Part shown: positions 9,489 through 18,209 of the stretch, in pieces
How the letters are laid out: each line of letters starts with the position of its first letter
Numbering within the stretch: the first letter of the stretch is position 1
Source of the DNA: Synechococcus sp. PCC 6312
GTDB taxonomy: Bacteria; Cyanobacteriota; Cyanobacteriia; Thermosynechococcales; Thermosynechococcaceae
Direction: 5' to 3'
Length of the DNA: 64,000 bases
NCBI RefSeq assembly: GCF_000316685.1
Contig: NC_019680.1
Span: forward strand, 2,481,501 to 2,545,500
The notes under the pieces: generated by a model
What the model was told of the DNA's origin: nothing
The model's input: the letters and a program-made list of their open reading frames with translations, nothing else
Database searches by the model: none
Made by a program: the position numbers and the translations under genes

Positions 9489-12425
9489 TTAGATAACTCT
9501 TATATCTGTATTAGATAAGCTAGCTAGGTTAGTTAATTTCGCAATTTGTACTTGAGAGGCTCCACCTAAACCATCCGGATCAAAGAATAATGAACCATTG
9601 GCTTGGTCATAGACAAAACGTTGACTAGAATTAGTTGCCGCCGCCCCTAAGACAAACTGAGATGCTGCTAATGTTCCCACCGTTAATTCACCGCCAAACC
9701 CACTAGCCAAGACTTGAATCTTATCAATATTCCCAGCCACCTTACTAAAATCTGTAATTGTATCCAGGCCCTCATTAGGTGCATTAAACCGGAAAAAGTC
9801 ATTCCCTGCTCCTCCCGTTAAGACATCCAGGCCCTGGCCCCCTACCAGCGTATCATTCCCACCTCCACCCGTGAGAGAATCATTGCCCGCTAACCCACTG
9901 AGGCTATTGTTACCAGTATTGCCACTAATCGTATTAGGAAAAGTATTTCCAGTTCCAGCGATTGCACTCCCACCTATCAAGGTTAAGTTCTCCACATTCG
10001 CAGTCAGGCTGTAGTTAATCGAGGAGAAGACCGCATCTATCCCTTGATTCGCTGCCTCAACAACCACATCACCCACGTTATCCACAACATAGATGTCATC
10101 TCCCAGGCCACCAACCAATCGGTCAGCACCCGCTCTACCATTCAAAGAGTTTGCGCCAGAATTCCCCGTAATTGTATTTTCCAGAACATTTCCATTGCCG
10201 TTAATGTTGTCTGACCCGATTAAGGTCAAGTTTTCAACATTGCTAGTCAGGCTATAGGTAATGGAGGAGAAGACTTTGTCTATCCCTTCACCCACCGCTT
10301 CGACAATCACATCCCCGACATTATCAACCACATAGATGTCATTTCCCAGGCCACCCACCAATCGGTCTGCACCCGTTCCACCACTGAGGGAGTTATTCCC
10401 GCTATTTCCCGTAATCGTATTAGCGAGATCATTGCCCGTCCCATTAATGTTGCCCGTCCCAGTTAAGGTCAAGTTTTCAACATTAGCCGTCAGACTATAG
10501 GTAATAGACGAGAAGACTTTGTCTATGCCTTCACCCGCCGCTTCGACAACCACATCGCCTACATTATCGACAACGTAAGTGTCATTTCCCAGGCCACCGA
10601 CTAAGAGATCAGCCCCTTTTCCCCCATCGAGGTAATCGTTACCATCCAGACCACTCAGGGTATTGCTACCAGAATTCCCCGTAATCGTATTGGCGAGAGC
10701 ATTCCCCGTTCCATTAATTGCCGCTGTCCCGGTTAAGGTCAAGTTTTCAACATTAGCCATCAGACTATAGGTAATAGACGAGAACACAGCATCAATCCCT
10801 TGGTTGGCCGCTTCGACAACTACATCACCCACGTTATCCACAACATAAGTGTCATTCCCTAGGCCACCCACTAAGCGGTCAGCACCTGCTCCACCATTCA
10901 AAGAGTTTGCGCCACTATTTCCTGTAATCGTATTGTCTAAGGCATTGCCTGTGCCATTGAGGTTATCAGTTCCCGTCAAGGTCAGGTTCTCAACATTGCT
11001 GGTCAGGCTATGGGTAATGGAGGAAAAGACCAAATCTATGCCTTGGTTCGCTGCTTCAACAACCACATCACCAATATCGTCCACATAGTAAGTGTCATTG
11101 TCGTTCCCACCCGCCATGTAGTCAGACCCTAGGCCACCGTTGAGAACATCATTGCCGTCATTGCCCAGCAAACTATTATTCTCACTATTTCCGGTCAACG
11201 TATCGGCAAAGCGTGACCCCCAGAGATTTTCGATGTTGACTAATTGATCATTACCCGATCCACCTGTGGCTATCCCTGTAACCAAATTGGCCTTTACTAA
11301 GGCTGGGGCTGTCGAGTAGTCAGCGGTATCAATGCCGTCACCACCATCCAAGAAATCATTGCCTAAAATTATTTTTGCACTGGCACTAATCGGGCCACCA
11401 AAGTATTCCCCAGCAAGAATATCGTTCCCCAGGCCCCCAAACAGAGAATCATTCCCCGCCGTGATCGTCCCACCGCTAATCGTGCCATAGTAATCGCCGT
11501 AGAGTTTATCATTGCCCCCAGTAACAACCCCACCCGTGATCGTTCCGGCATAGAATTCACCGTAGAGCTTGTCATTACCCGCACTGACGACACCCTCAGT
11601 TATGACTTGGTAATATTGGCCATAGATAGTGTCATTGCCCCCAATTACCGTGCCGCCCGTAATAGCGTTTAGGCTATCATAATATTCTCCATAAAGGTTA
11701 TTGCCACTCGTGGTGACTGTCCCCCCGGTGATCGTGCCATAGTATTTGCCGTAGAGAGTATCATTGCCCCCTTTAACCGTCCCACCGATGATTACGGTTG
11801 GGCCAGGATTCTGATTGCCATAGTATTCTCCGAAAAGGGCATCATCCCTGGAAGCAACCAGGCCAGCAGCAATAACGTTGTAATACATCCCATAAAGGAC
11901 ATCATTCCCCCCTGTGACGACACCGCCAGTAATCGAGCCGCCATAAGCTTCTCCATAAACTGGGCTGCCTTTGGTGCTAACTGTCCCGCCGTTAATCGTA
12001 CCCCCGTAGTACGTTCCATAGAGCTTGTCATTGCCACCCAGGACACTCGTGCCGTTGCCAATTGAGTTGATGTCACCGTAGATTTCGCCGTAGATGACGT
12101 TAAAGGCACTTTGGATGCTGCCGCCAGTTATATTCCCCTTGTAATATTCTCCATAGAGATTGTCATTGCCGCCAATCACTGTGCCGCCGATGATGTTGCC
12201 GTAAAGCTCTCCGTAAAGGTAATCATCTCCCGCAATCACCGTACCGTTGCTAATATTGCTGTTGTAGTACTCCCCATAAAGGTTGTCAGCCCCTCCCTTA
12301 ACCAGGCCACCGGTGATGCTGCCGTAACGTTCACCGACCATACGATCCGTAAATCCAACAATGCTGCCCCCACTAATTTCCCCGTTGTAAAATTCCCCAT
12401 AGAGCGAATCATTCCCGCCCTGCAC
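9489..12425 (-). CDS. RTX-type calcium-binding protein, downstream (C-terminal) part of a frameshifted gene
   Basis: A 978-aa open frame that continues the 12512-13192 gene after an apparent one-base deletion; its frame is open back to about 12510, so the apparent GTG start at 12425 is unlikely to be the real one. Residues 1-330 hold about 17 units of ~20 residues (GGNDxLYGEYY...ITGGTV). Then come five ~90-residue units (VVDNVGDVVVEAANQGID, VENLTLTGT, NTITGNSG) alternating with GGxGNDxLxGG nonapeptides, the Ca2+-binding beta-roll signature. The C-terminal ~100 residues (FRFNAPNEGLDTITDF, ANGSLFFDPDG) match the usual end of cyanobacterial RTX proteins exported by type I secretion. No HlyB/HlyD/TolC genes adjoin it. 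Confidence 0.8.
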   Translation of the reverse strand: MQGGNDSLYGEFYNGEISGGSIVGFTDRMVGERYGSITGGLVKGGADNLYGEYYNSNISNGTVIAGDDYLYGELYGNIIGGTVIGGNDNLYGEYYKGNITGGSIQSAFNVIYGEIYGDINSIGNGTSVLGGNDKLYGTYYGGTINGGTVSTKGSPVYGEAYGGSITGGVVTGGNDVLYGMYYNVIAAGLVASRDDALFGEYYGNQNPGPTVIIGGTVKGGNDTLYGKYYGTITGGTVTTSGNNLYGEYYDSLNAITGGTVIGGNDTIYGQYYQVITEGVVSAGNDKLYGEFYAGTITGGVVTGGNDKLYGDYYGTISGGTITAGNDSLFGGLGNDILAGEYFGGPISASAKIILGNDFLDGGDGIDTADYSTAPALVKANLVTGIATGGSGNDQLVNIENLWGSRFADTLTGNSENNSLLGNDGNDVLNGGLGSDYMAGGNDNDTYYVDDIGDVVVEAANQGIDLVFSSITHSLTSNVENLTLTGTDNLNGTGNALDNTITGNSGANSLNGGAGADRLVGGLGNDTYVVDNVGDVVVEAANQGIDAVFSSITYSLMANVENLTLTGTAAINGTGNALANTITGNSGSNTLSGLDGNDYLDGGKGADLLVGGLGNDTYVVDNVGDVVVEAAGEGIDKVFSSITYSLTANVENLTLTGTGNINGTGNDLANTITGNSGNNSLSGGTGADRLVGGLGNDIYVVDNVGDVIVEAVGEGIDKVFSSITYSLTSNVENLTLIGSDNINGNGNVLENTITGNSGANSLNGRAGADRLVGGLGDDIYVVDNVGDVVVEAANQGIDAVFSSINYSLTANVENLTLIGGSAIAGTGNTFPNTISGNTGNNSLSGLAGNDSLTGGGGNDTLVGGQGLDVLTGGAGNDFFRFNAPNEGLDTITDFSKVAGNIDKIQVLASGFGGELTVGTLAASQFVLGAAATNSSQRFVYDQANGSLFFDPDGLGGASQVQIAKLTNLASLSNTDIRVI
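9890..11105 (-). repeat. Five long tandem coding repeats, type B
   Basis: Five near-identical units of roughly 230-290 bp encoding DTYVVDNVGDVVVEA, GIDxVFSSITYSL, NVENLTLTGT, NGTGNxLxNTITGNSG and one or two RTX nonapeptides. DNA identity between units is high (for example the GTCAAGTTTTCAACATT blocks at 10227, 10470 and 10740), making it prone to recombination. Confidence 0.7.
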
Positions 12426-13060
12426 TAACCCCCCGGCAATGGTGCCGTTATAGTAGTCTCCTGTGAGAACGTCTTCCTGACCGATGATAGTGCCGCCCGT
12501 GATCGGGGTGTTTAGTATTCACCGTAGAGAATATCTTTACCGCCCGTCACCGTACCGCCCGCAATGCTGGTGCCAAAGGCATAATAATCGCCATAGAGTT
12601 GATCCTGGCCGCCAACTACTGAACCATCAATAATGTTGCCATTGTAAAAGTCTCCGTAGAGCTTATTGTTGCCACCTGTAACGATGCCGCCGATCAGATT
12701 ACTGTTATAAAAAGCCCCATAGAGTAAATCATTGCCCCCGGTGACAAGACCACCTGTGATGCTGCTGGCATAGAATTCCCCATAGAGAACATTATTACCC
12801 CCGGTTACAGTTCCACCAGTGATACTACTGCCATAAAATTCGCCAAATAAGTTGTCACTGTCGCCTGTCACCGTCCCACCAAGAATGGTACTGGCGTAAT
12901 AGTCTCCGGAGAGGATGTCATTACCACCAATCACAATGCCCCCGGCAATGCTACCGGTGTAAAGTTCGCCAAATAACGTATCCGAAAAGGCTGTACCACT
13001 GACAGATCCGGCAAAGGAATCGCCATACAAAACATCACTGCCTGCGATGCCACTAATACT
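11380..13060 (-). repeat. Tandem ~60-bp coding repeats, type A
   Basis: About 26 consecutive or near-consecutive units encoding ITGGTVxGGNDxLYGEYYxG. The final YGEYY block is the best conserved and the middle varies. The units cross the frameshift site. They resemble an RTX nonapeptide fused to a Gly/Thr-rich turn, consistent with a regular beta-solenoid. Confidence 0.7.
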
Positions 13061-13192
13061 GCCTGTAAAGGATTCACCGAAGAGTTGGTCGTTGCCGTCT
13101 AAGCCATTGATAGTGTCATTGGCATTGTTGCCGATAATCGTGTCAGGGCCAGCGGTAGGGGCGGAAGTGGGGTCGGTGAAGATGATCGCCAT
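12512..13192 (-). CDS. RTX-type repeat protein, upstream (N-terminal) part of a frameshifted gene
   Basis: A 226-aa frame that begins with a short leader (MAIIFTDPTSAPTAGPD) and one canonical RTX stretch (NANDTINGLDGNDQLFGE). About nine ~20-residue units of the GGND-LYGEYY type follow. It stops at TAA 12514-12512 in the middle of a unit, directly after LYGEY. Adding one T after the preceding TACTA restores YYNTPITGGTIIG and joins the downstream frame. The ATG at 13192 is chosen; an in-frame TTG lies at 13222. Intact, the gene would encode about 1,230 residues. Whether the lesion is genuine, a sequencing error or a slippage switch is open. Confidence 0.75.
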   Translation of the reverse strand: MAIIFTDPTSAPTAGPDTIIGNNANDTINGLDGNDQLFGESFTGSISGIAGSDVLYGDSFAGSVSGTAFSDTLFGELYTGSIAGGIVIGGNDILSGDYYASTILGGTVTGDSDNLFGEFYGSSITGGTVTGGNNVLYGEFYASSITGGLVTGGNDLLYGAFYNSNLIGGIVTGGNNKLYGDFYNGNIIDGSVVGGQDQLYGDYYAFGTSIAGGTVTGGKDILYGEY

Positions 13193-13413
13193 AAAATGTG
13201 CCAATAAAGTTCGGGAAATCAATAAAATTAGCGAAAAATTGTAGGGAACAGTGTTTTATTTTGATAAGATTCTCTCAAAGTAGTCTTAACTTTAGATATG
13301 CAACCAACAGCACTAACACTAATTAGCTATATTTTATAATTAGTTATATTTTGTGCATTTAATGAAGATATACAAATCTATTTTCAACTGTAAATGACTT
13401 TATCTGAAGCGCA
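13193..13413. promoter_or_regulatory. AT-rich divergent promoter region
   Basis: About 220 bases separating the RTX gene (leftward) and the DUF1823-bioF pair (rightward). It is distinctly AT-rich (TTATAATTAGTTATATTTTG around 13335) compared with its surroundings and lacks the CCAGGCC motif. Both promoters must lie here. I cannot name an operator. Confidence 0.4.
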
Positions 13414-13779
13414 ATGATACAGTTACAACCTATCACACTTGAAATAATTTGGGGGATTTTGCGGGATGAAGTAACCGATGAGCAGGTGAATCATTTGGTG
13501 TGGCAAACCTTGGGTTATGCGTGGGATGAAACAACCCAGGCCTGGGATTTAAGCCAGGTCTCCCCCGAGTGGCAAGTAAGCTATCCTGAACCCCCGGATT
13601 TTATTGCCAGCCGCCCAGCAACGGTTAAACTGACTCGTTCGATTCCACCGGAAAATAAACAACTCTTGAAAGAGCAATTGGGCTTTGCGGGCTACTCGGT
13701 GAGTGAATTGAAACCTAGGCTGACCCGGCGGGCCACGGCAGCTAATTGGCTCTTGAGCTATCTGCAACAACAATCATGA
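13414..13779 (+). CDS. DUF1823 family protein
   Basis: A 121-aa soluble protein with the pattern of the cyanobacteria/plastid-lineage DUF1823 family: N-terminal ITLEIIWGILRDEV, then LVWQTLGYAWDE and WQVSYPEPPDFIASRP, with a basic C-terminus. Function is unknown. Its stop overlaps the bioF ATG (ATGA, 13776-13779), so the two are probably translationally coupled. Confidence 0.7.
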   Translation: MIQLQPITLEIIWGILRDEVTDEQVNHLVWQTLGYAWDETTQAWDLSQVSPEWQVSYPEPPDFIASRPATVKLTRSIPPENKQLLKEQLGFAGYSVSELKPRLTRRATAANWLLSYLQQQS

Positions 13780-14948
13780 ACTCGGCCTATGACTGGATTG
13801 AACCGGAATTAAACCGATTAGAACGAGTCGGCTGGTATCGGACACCCAAGATTGTTCAAAGTCCGCCAGGCCCCGTGATTGAATTCAACGGCCAACGACT
13901 GGTGAATTTCGGCAGTAATGATTATTTAGGATTAGCTACTGATCCCAGGGTAATCGCGGCCGCGATTCAAGCCTGCCAGGCCTGGGGCGTTGGGAGTACG
14001 GGGTCGCGCCTCTTGAGTGGCCATAAACAACTCCATGAGGATTTAGAAATCACCCTGGCCCAGTTCAAACAAACTGAAGCTGCCCTTGGGTTTAGTTCGG
14101 GGTATTTGGCCAATCTCGGGGTGATTACGGCTTTAGTTGATTCTAAGGATTTGATTATTGCTGATGCCTATAACCATGCCAGCCTTAAAAGTGGAGCCAA
14201 ACTCAGTGGAGCTAAGGTTTATGAATTTACCCACGGAAACTTAGAACAAGCCCAGGAATTATTATCCCAACATCGTCTCCATTACCGCCGCTGCTTAATT
14301 CTGACCGATAGTGTTTTCAGTATGGACGGTGATCTGTGTGATCTACCAAAATTACTGGGCCTGGCGGAGGGCTTTGGGGCCATGGTGTTGATTGATGAGG
14401 CCCATGCCACGGGTGTGTTAGGGCCAACGGGGCGTGGTTCAGTTGAACATTTTGCCTGTCAAGGACGGTCATTAATTCAGGTGGGAACTCTTAGCAAAGC
14501 CTTGGGAAGCTTAGGGGGCTATGTTGTGGGGTCTCAGCTATTGGTTGATTATTTACGCAATCGGGCCCGGAGTTGGATTTACACCACTGGTCTATCCCCC
14601 GCCGATACCGCTGCCGCCTTGGCCGCCCTCCACCTGATCCAAGCCGAGCCGGAACATCACCAAAAACTCTGGCAAAATCGAAACTTACTCGCCCAATCAC
14701 TTGCAAAACTGCCCCCTTCCTTTCCCCTCAAACTCCTGCCCTCAGAGTCCGCCATTCTGTGCCTACAAGGTGAGACGATTCTCGAAGTCCAGGCCATGAG
14801 TCAAGCTCTTTACCAGGCCGGGTATTGGGTGCCTGCAATTCGTCCGCCGACAGTGCCCCGCAGTCGCTTACGCATCAGCCTCATGGCCAGTCATCGTCCC
14901 GCCCAGATTATCGGTTTAGTGGAGGCTCTCCAGGCCTGGACTGTGTAA
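13776..14948 (+). CDS. bioF: 8-amino-7-oxononanoate synthase
   Basis: A PLP-dependent alpha-oxoamine synthase that condenses pimeloyl-ACP/CoA with alanine in biotin synthesis. About 390 aa. Visible motifs: NFGSNDYLGLA, GSTGSRLLSGH, DSVFSMDGD, LIDEAHATGVLG (PLP-pocket Asp and His) and the Schiff-base lysine in GTLSKALGSLGGY. AONS is favoured over glycine C-acetyltransferase because of length and genome type, but the two are close relatives. Start at the ATG overlapping the DUF1823 stop. Confidence 0.9.
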   Translation: MNSAYDWIEPELNRLERVGWYRTPKIVQSPPGPVIEFNGQRLVNFGSNDYLGLATDPRVIAAAIQACQAWGVGSTGSRLLSGHKQLHEDLEITLAQFKQTEAALGFSSGYLANLGVITALVDSKDLIIADAYNHASLKSGAKLSGAKVYEFTHGNLEQAQELLSQHRLHYRRCLILTDSVFSMDGDLCDLPKLLGLAEGFGAMVLIDEAHATGVLGPTGRGSVEHFACQGRSLIQVGTLSKALGSLGGYVVGSQLLVDYLRNRARSWIYTTGLSPADTAAALAALHLIQAEPEHHQKLWQNRNLLAQSLAKLPPSFPLKLLPSESAILCLQGETILEVQAMSQALYQAGYWVPAIRPPTVPRSRLRISLMASHRPAQIIGLVEALQAWTV

Positions 14949-15533
14949 CAAAGCTTAATTATTTTTGAACATATGAAATGCTTTTTCCGTGCAACTACGG
15001 ACGCTGGGGGGCAATTCAGCTTTTTATGATTAAAGAACATCCACTTAAGCAGAGGTTAAGTAAAGTTTAATGTGCAATTGCGTTAGTCCAGAAAATAGTT
15101 AAGTAATAATTAAGATTGCTGAGGAACTGGGAATCAAAAGCTCATCGTCCAGACCGGGGCATCACCAAATTTTCATGGGTGATTCTCTGCTGAAATCTAG
15201 GGCTAAGTGTCATGAACTTGATATAAACCCTGTTGATCTTTGCTGATTTTGCCTCGGTCTTCAGTCATTACTCAGTGATGCTTTAGGATCCTTGAGATAA
15301 GGTTCTTGACTAGTTTTCCAGGGGTTTAAGGGGAGGAGAATTAGCTAGAAGTGAGGAGAAGTTCATTAGCATTGGATTAATTAATTGCTCTACCTTCACT
15401 AGCTTTAACGTTTTGCCACCCTAAAAACCCCCCGAATGAGTCAGTAACTCGACTTCAATTCAGCACTCTGACTAGTGATTGCTTTTTTTAATTTTTATGA
15501 TTGTAAATTTTTATTTGTTTAGGAGGAAGCCCT
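14949..15533. promoter_or_regulatory. Long leader region upstream of the photosystem II assembly-type operon
   Basis: 585 bases with no open gene in any frame. The last ~50 bases are very AT-rich and end in an excellent AGGAGGA ribosome site before the GTG at 15534. I see no tRNA or known riboswitch. Its size leaves room for a long 5' UTR or a small RNA, but no specific element can be supported. Confidence 0.4.
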
Positions 15534-16265
15534 GTGACTGCCACGCTGATTCACAACAACTCTGAAACCAAGCATTGGCAAGCGGCCGAGAATGTTTTAC
15601 GCAAGAAGTATCCTCAACGGCATCATCACTTTGCGCTCCGGGAATTCTTCAATTTTGATTCTGCCAATGGGGTCTATGCCGATTGGAACGAGAGCCGCAA
15701 TATTCTAGTCACGGAAGATTTTATTATCGGGCTGATGTCTGGCCTGGAGCATGAAGTGGGGCCAGCAGCTTCCGTGGTGATGTATAAAATCGGCGAAGAA
15801 TGGGGCCGCAAAGATGCTGAGTTTTTTCAAAATTGGTTTGTGAAAGAATATCAATATGAAAGCATCAAGCAAATGCAACTCCCCTATGTTCTCGAGGCTT
15901 GGTGGTGGCCTTGTACGGCCCAAGGCTGGGGAAACTGGGAGGTGGATCTGAGCGAGCAAAAGCATGGCTTCATGTTTATCAATATTTTTGATTCAGTCGT
16001 GGCTCGGACATTAGGGGATGTGGGGCGGCCGGTCTGTCATCTCTACGCTGGCTTGTTTGCTGGCTTTTTTTCTGGCCTGGTGCAGAAACCCCTAGATTGT
16101 ATCGAGATTCAATGCTATGCCATGGGGGAAACCTTCTGTAAGTTCCTTTTAGGGAAAAAAGACCGGATTGATGCCGCCTCCTTCTGGCAAAACGAGGGAG
16201 CCACCGCCCAAGACATTGAAAAACGCTTACGCAGTGGGGACTTGTTCAATGGCCAACGTCGTTAA
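15534..16265 (+). CDS. V4R-domain protein, Slr0144-like (photosystem II assembly operon)
   Basis: A 243-aa soluble protein. The N-terminal helical part (GLMSGLEHEVGPAAS, MYKIGEEWG) leads into a V4R (4-vinyl reductase-type) domain ending CYAMGETFCKFLLG, which resembles the Cys-containing small-molecule-binding core. It matches Synechocystis Slr0144, first gene of the slr0144-slr0152 cluster implicated in photosystem II assembly. A paralogue lies three genes downstream (17437). It starts at GTG after AGGAGGA. The final 17 bases overlap the next gene. A tetrapyrrole or hydrophobic ligand is a guess from the domain, not shown. Confidence 0.8.
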   Translation: MTATLIHNNSETKHWQAAENVLRKKYPQRHHHFALREFFNFDSANGVYADWNESRNILVTEDFIIGLMSGLEHEVGPAASVVMYKIGEEWGRKDAEFFQNWFVKEYQYESIKQMQLPYVLEAWWWPCTAQGWGNWEVDLSEQKHGFMFINIFDSVVARTLGDVGRPVCHLYAGLFAGFFSGLVQKPLDCIEIQCYAMGETFCKFLLGKKDRIDAASFWQNEGATAQDIEKRLRSGDLFNGQRR

Positions 16266-16833
16266 TTGGCAGCAGCAGTCCGTTGATCGGTTCTTGGAGC
16301 AGGTAAATTGGCTGGGGTTATCCGTGGCAATTCCGACTCCGGTGGACAGTCAGGCTTGGCTGGGCCTCTCGGTACGGGACTTTTGGCAAGGGTGTAACTG
16401 GGATGGCCAGCATCAAGTTCGGCAAGTAGCCTGGGGTATCCCTGCTGTTTCAGAAAGGAGGGGAGAGCGGCTCTGGTTGAACTGTTCAGTGACGGAATTT
16501 ATCCAAGCAGCCAATTGGACAGGACAACCCCTCAGCATTTCAAAGTCTCTGGCTGAGGTTATTCCACCCCCTGTTCAGCAGCCCGTCCCCAGCACTTGGC
16601 TACAACTGAGCGTGATGGACTTTTTTGGGCGGGTCAACTGGCTGGGTAAACCGGAGCAAGCGCAACTCTTACCAGGAATGCAATCGCCCCTGCAACTGTC
16701 GGTGGCCCAATTTTGTCAAGCTGTGGCCTGGGATTTAAAACCCGTGATTGGGGCTGTCCCCCCGCTGACACTCCCTCCGGAACCGGAACCGGAGCCAACC
16801 ATGACCCTCACGGATCTGTCCAGCTTGTTCTAA
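16249..16833 (+). CDS. LSVxDFxxxVNWxG repeat protein, Slr0145-like
   Basis: A 194-aa protein built from about five copies of a ~38-residue unit with the core W-L-x-L-S-V-x-D-F-x-x-x-V-N-W-x-G (for example WLGLSVRDFWQGCNW and WLQLSVMDFFGRVNW), separated by Pro-rich spacers, with a PEPEPEP stretch near the C-terminus. The same motif occurs singly at the C-termini of various cyanobacterial proteins, suggesting a docking peptide. Second gene of the operon. The ATG at 16249 overlaps the upstream stop by 17 bases and is preferred to an upstream in-frame start within that gene. Confidence 0.75.
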   Translation: MANVVNWQQQSVDRFLEQVNWLGLSVAIPTPVDSQAWLGLSVRDFWQGCNWDGQHQVRQVAWGIPAVSERRGERLWLNCSVTEFIQAANWTGQPLSISKSLAEVIPPPVQQPVPSTWLQLSVMDFFGRVNWLGKPEQAQLLPGMQSPLQLSVAQFCQAVAWDLKPVIGAVPPLTLPPEPEPEPTMTLTDLSSLF

Positions 16834-16902
16834 CCCTTCAGATTCACGGTCTGAAATCTACGTTTGCCCAGATATTGCGACATTTAAGGAGACGAAACCC
16901 CT

Positions 16903-17385
16903 ATGCAACCCGACTTAGCCTTACTGTTCTACAAAGCCGAAGATCACTACCTCAGCGATGTGGACTTGAAGGTTTTTAAGCACCATACCGATTCCCTGAA
17001 ACAACGCTTGACATTGTATGAGTTACTGCGGGAGAAAGAACTCGAGATTTGGCAACCCGTCGCGGATCGTCTCCAACAGGCCTTTCCCCAGGAGGTTGAT
17101 GCGACCCTCGAGCAAATTCTCCGCCAAGGGATTGCCCTGTTTCGCTATGGGGCGATGGCGATGCTGCTTAACAATCCTGAGTTTTTACAGCGGCGACTCC
17201 TGGAATGGTTAACGGATATTGTTGCTTCTCGGCAGTCCCAAGGCCTGGTGACAACACTTCACCAATTACTCCAGGCCCGGCTACGGGAGATGCTCACAGA
17301 CAAAGAAGTAGATTTGATTCTGCCCTTCTTAGATCAAGCCCAGGCCACCCTCGTGGGAACTGTGCCGCTTGTCACTGTTGCATAA
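16903..17385 (+). CDS. Hypothetical helical protein, Slr0146-like
   Basis: A 160-aa, mostly alpha-helical soluble protein without transmembrane segments or Cys clusters. It begins MQPDLALLFYKAEDHYL and contains Leu-rich helices (ALFRYGAMAMLLNNPEFLQRR as the longest recognisable block, shown in part). By position (third, between the repeat protein and the second V4R protein) it corresponds to Slr0146 of Synechocystis. An AAGGAG ribosome site lies 10 bases upstream. The individual function is unknown. Confidence 0.7.
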   Translation: MQPDLALLFYKAEDHYLSDVDLKVFKHHTDSLKQRLTLYELLREKELEIWQPVADRLQQAFPQEVDATLEQILRQGIALFRYGAMAMLLNNPEFLQRRLLEWLTDIVASRQSQGLVTTLHQLLQARLREMLTDKEVDLILPFLDQAQATLVGTVPLVTVA

Positions 17386-17436
17386 TGCCCCTGCTGCCGA
17401 ATCCGAAGACCTCTTAGAGATATTGGAGATATTAAA

Positions 17437-18114
17437 ATGATTTCCGTTGCTGAACTGCTGAAGGACAACCGTTCCCCAGGAAACTACTACGCCGTTGATG
17501 CCTATGTGCATGGTGATTTTGAAACCGGCCTAATCGAAAACCGGCGGGGGGCGCGACTGGTAGCCCTACCCGACACCCTCTTGCAAGCCATTTATACTGG
17601 CCTGGATCACGAAACAGGGCAAGCGGCGGGGATTGTCCTCGAAAACTGCGGACGTTGGTGGGGCAAAAACTTTTATTCCCGTTTTGTGCAAGAAGTGAGC
17701 GAATACTACAACCGTCCCTTAGCAGAAATGGAAATGGTGGAATTTCTCCAATGCTTGAAGGAATGTTGGAAAACTCACGGTTGGGGCATCATTGACTTGG
17801 ATATTAGCTACTACCAACAGGGTTTCTTAATCCTTAAAACCTGGCAGTCTGCCTTTGCAGCGGCGGCTCCGGTCAATACCAGCCAGCCCCAATGTTTTGC
17901 CGAAGTCGGGATATTATCCGCGTTTTTCAGTCAACTCACTGGCCGGGAACTCCACTGTGTCCAAACTACCTGTGAATCTATGGGGGCTGACTGTAATCAC
18001 TTTGTCTTAGGTATTGCGGACCGGGTTAATCCAGCCCAGGCCTGGCAACAGGAAGGCCATGATCACAAAACGATTATGGAACGGCTCTGTTCTGCTCCAC
18101 CCACCAGCAACTAG
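17437..18114 (+). CDS. V4R-domain protein, Slr0147-like
   Basis: A 225-aa paralogue of the 15534 gene: helical N-terminal part with TGLDHETGQAAGIVLENCG and WWGKNFY, then the V4R domain ending CESMGADCNHFVLG. The pairing of two related V4R proteins in one operon suggests a heterodimer or alternative ligands (inference). GGAG precedes the ATG. Confidence 0.8.
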   Translation: MISVAELLKDNRSPGNYYAVDAYVHGDFETGLIENRRGARLVALPDTLLQAIYTGLDHETGQAAGIVLENCGRWWGKNFYSRFVQEVSEYYNRPLAEMEMVEFLQCLKECWKTHGWGIIDLDISYYQQGFLILKTWQSAFAAAAPVNTSQPQCFAEVGILSAFFSQLTGRELHCVQTTCESMGADCNHFVLGIADRVNPAQAWQQEGHDHKTIMERLCSAPPTSN

Positions 18115-18209
18115 GAATCATGTCATTGGGTAGAGTGTTGACAGATTATTTCTAAACTAATAAAGCTGGCACACCCCACCTAACCTATTTATTCTGGAGG
18201 ATGCTTTCT

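Noticed and set aside
11369-12109. Several overlapping open frames opposite to or offset from the RTX gene
   Set aside because: They are by-products of the repeated sequence and lack ribosome sites.
9489-13222. Regular repeats resembling a CRISPR array
   Set aside because: The repeats are coding, of unequal length and in frame with a Gly-rich protein; spacers are not unique and no cas genes are present.
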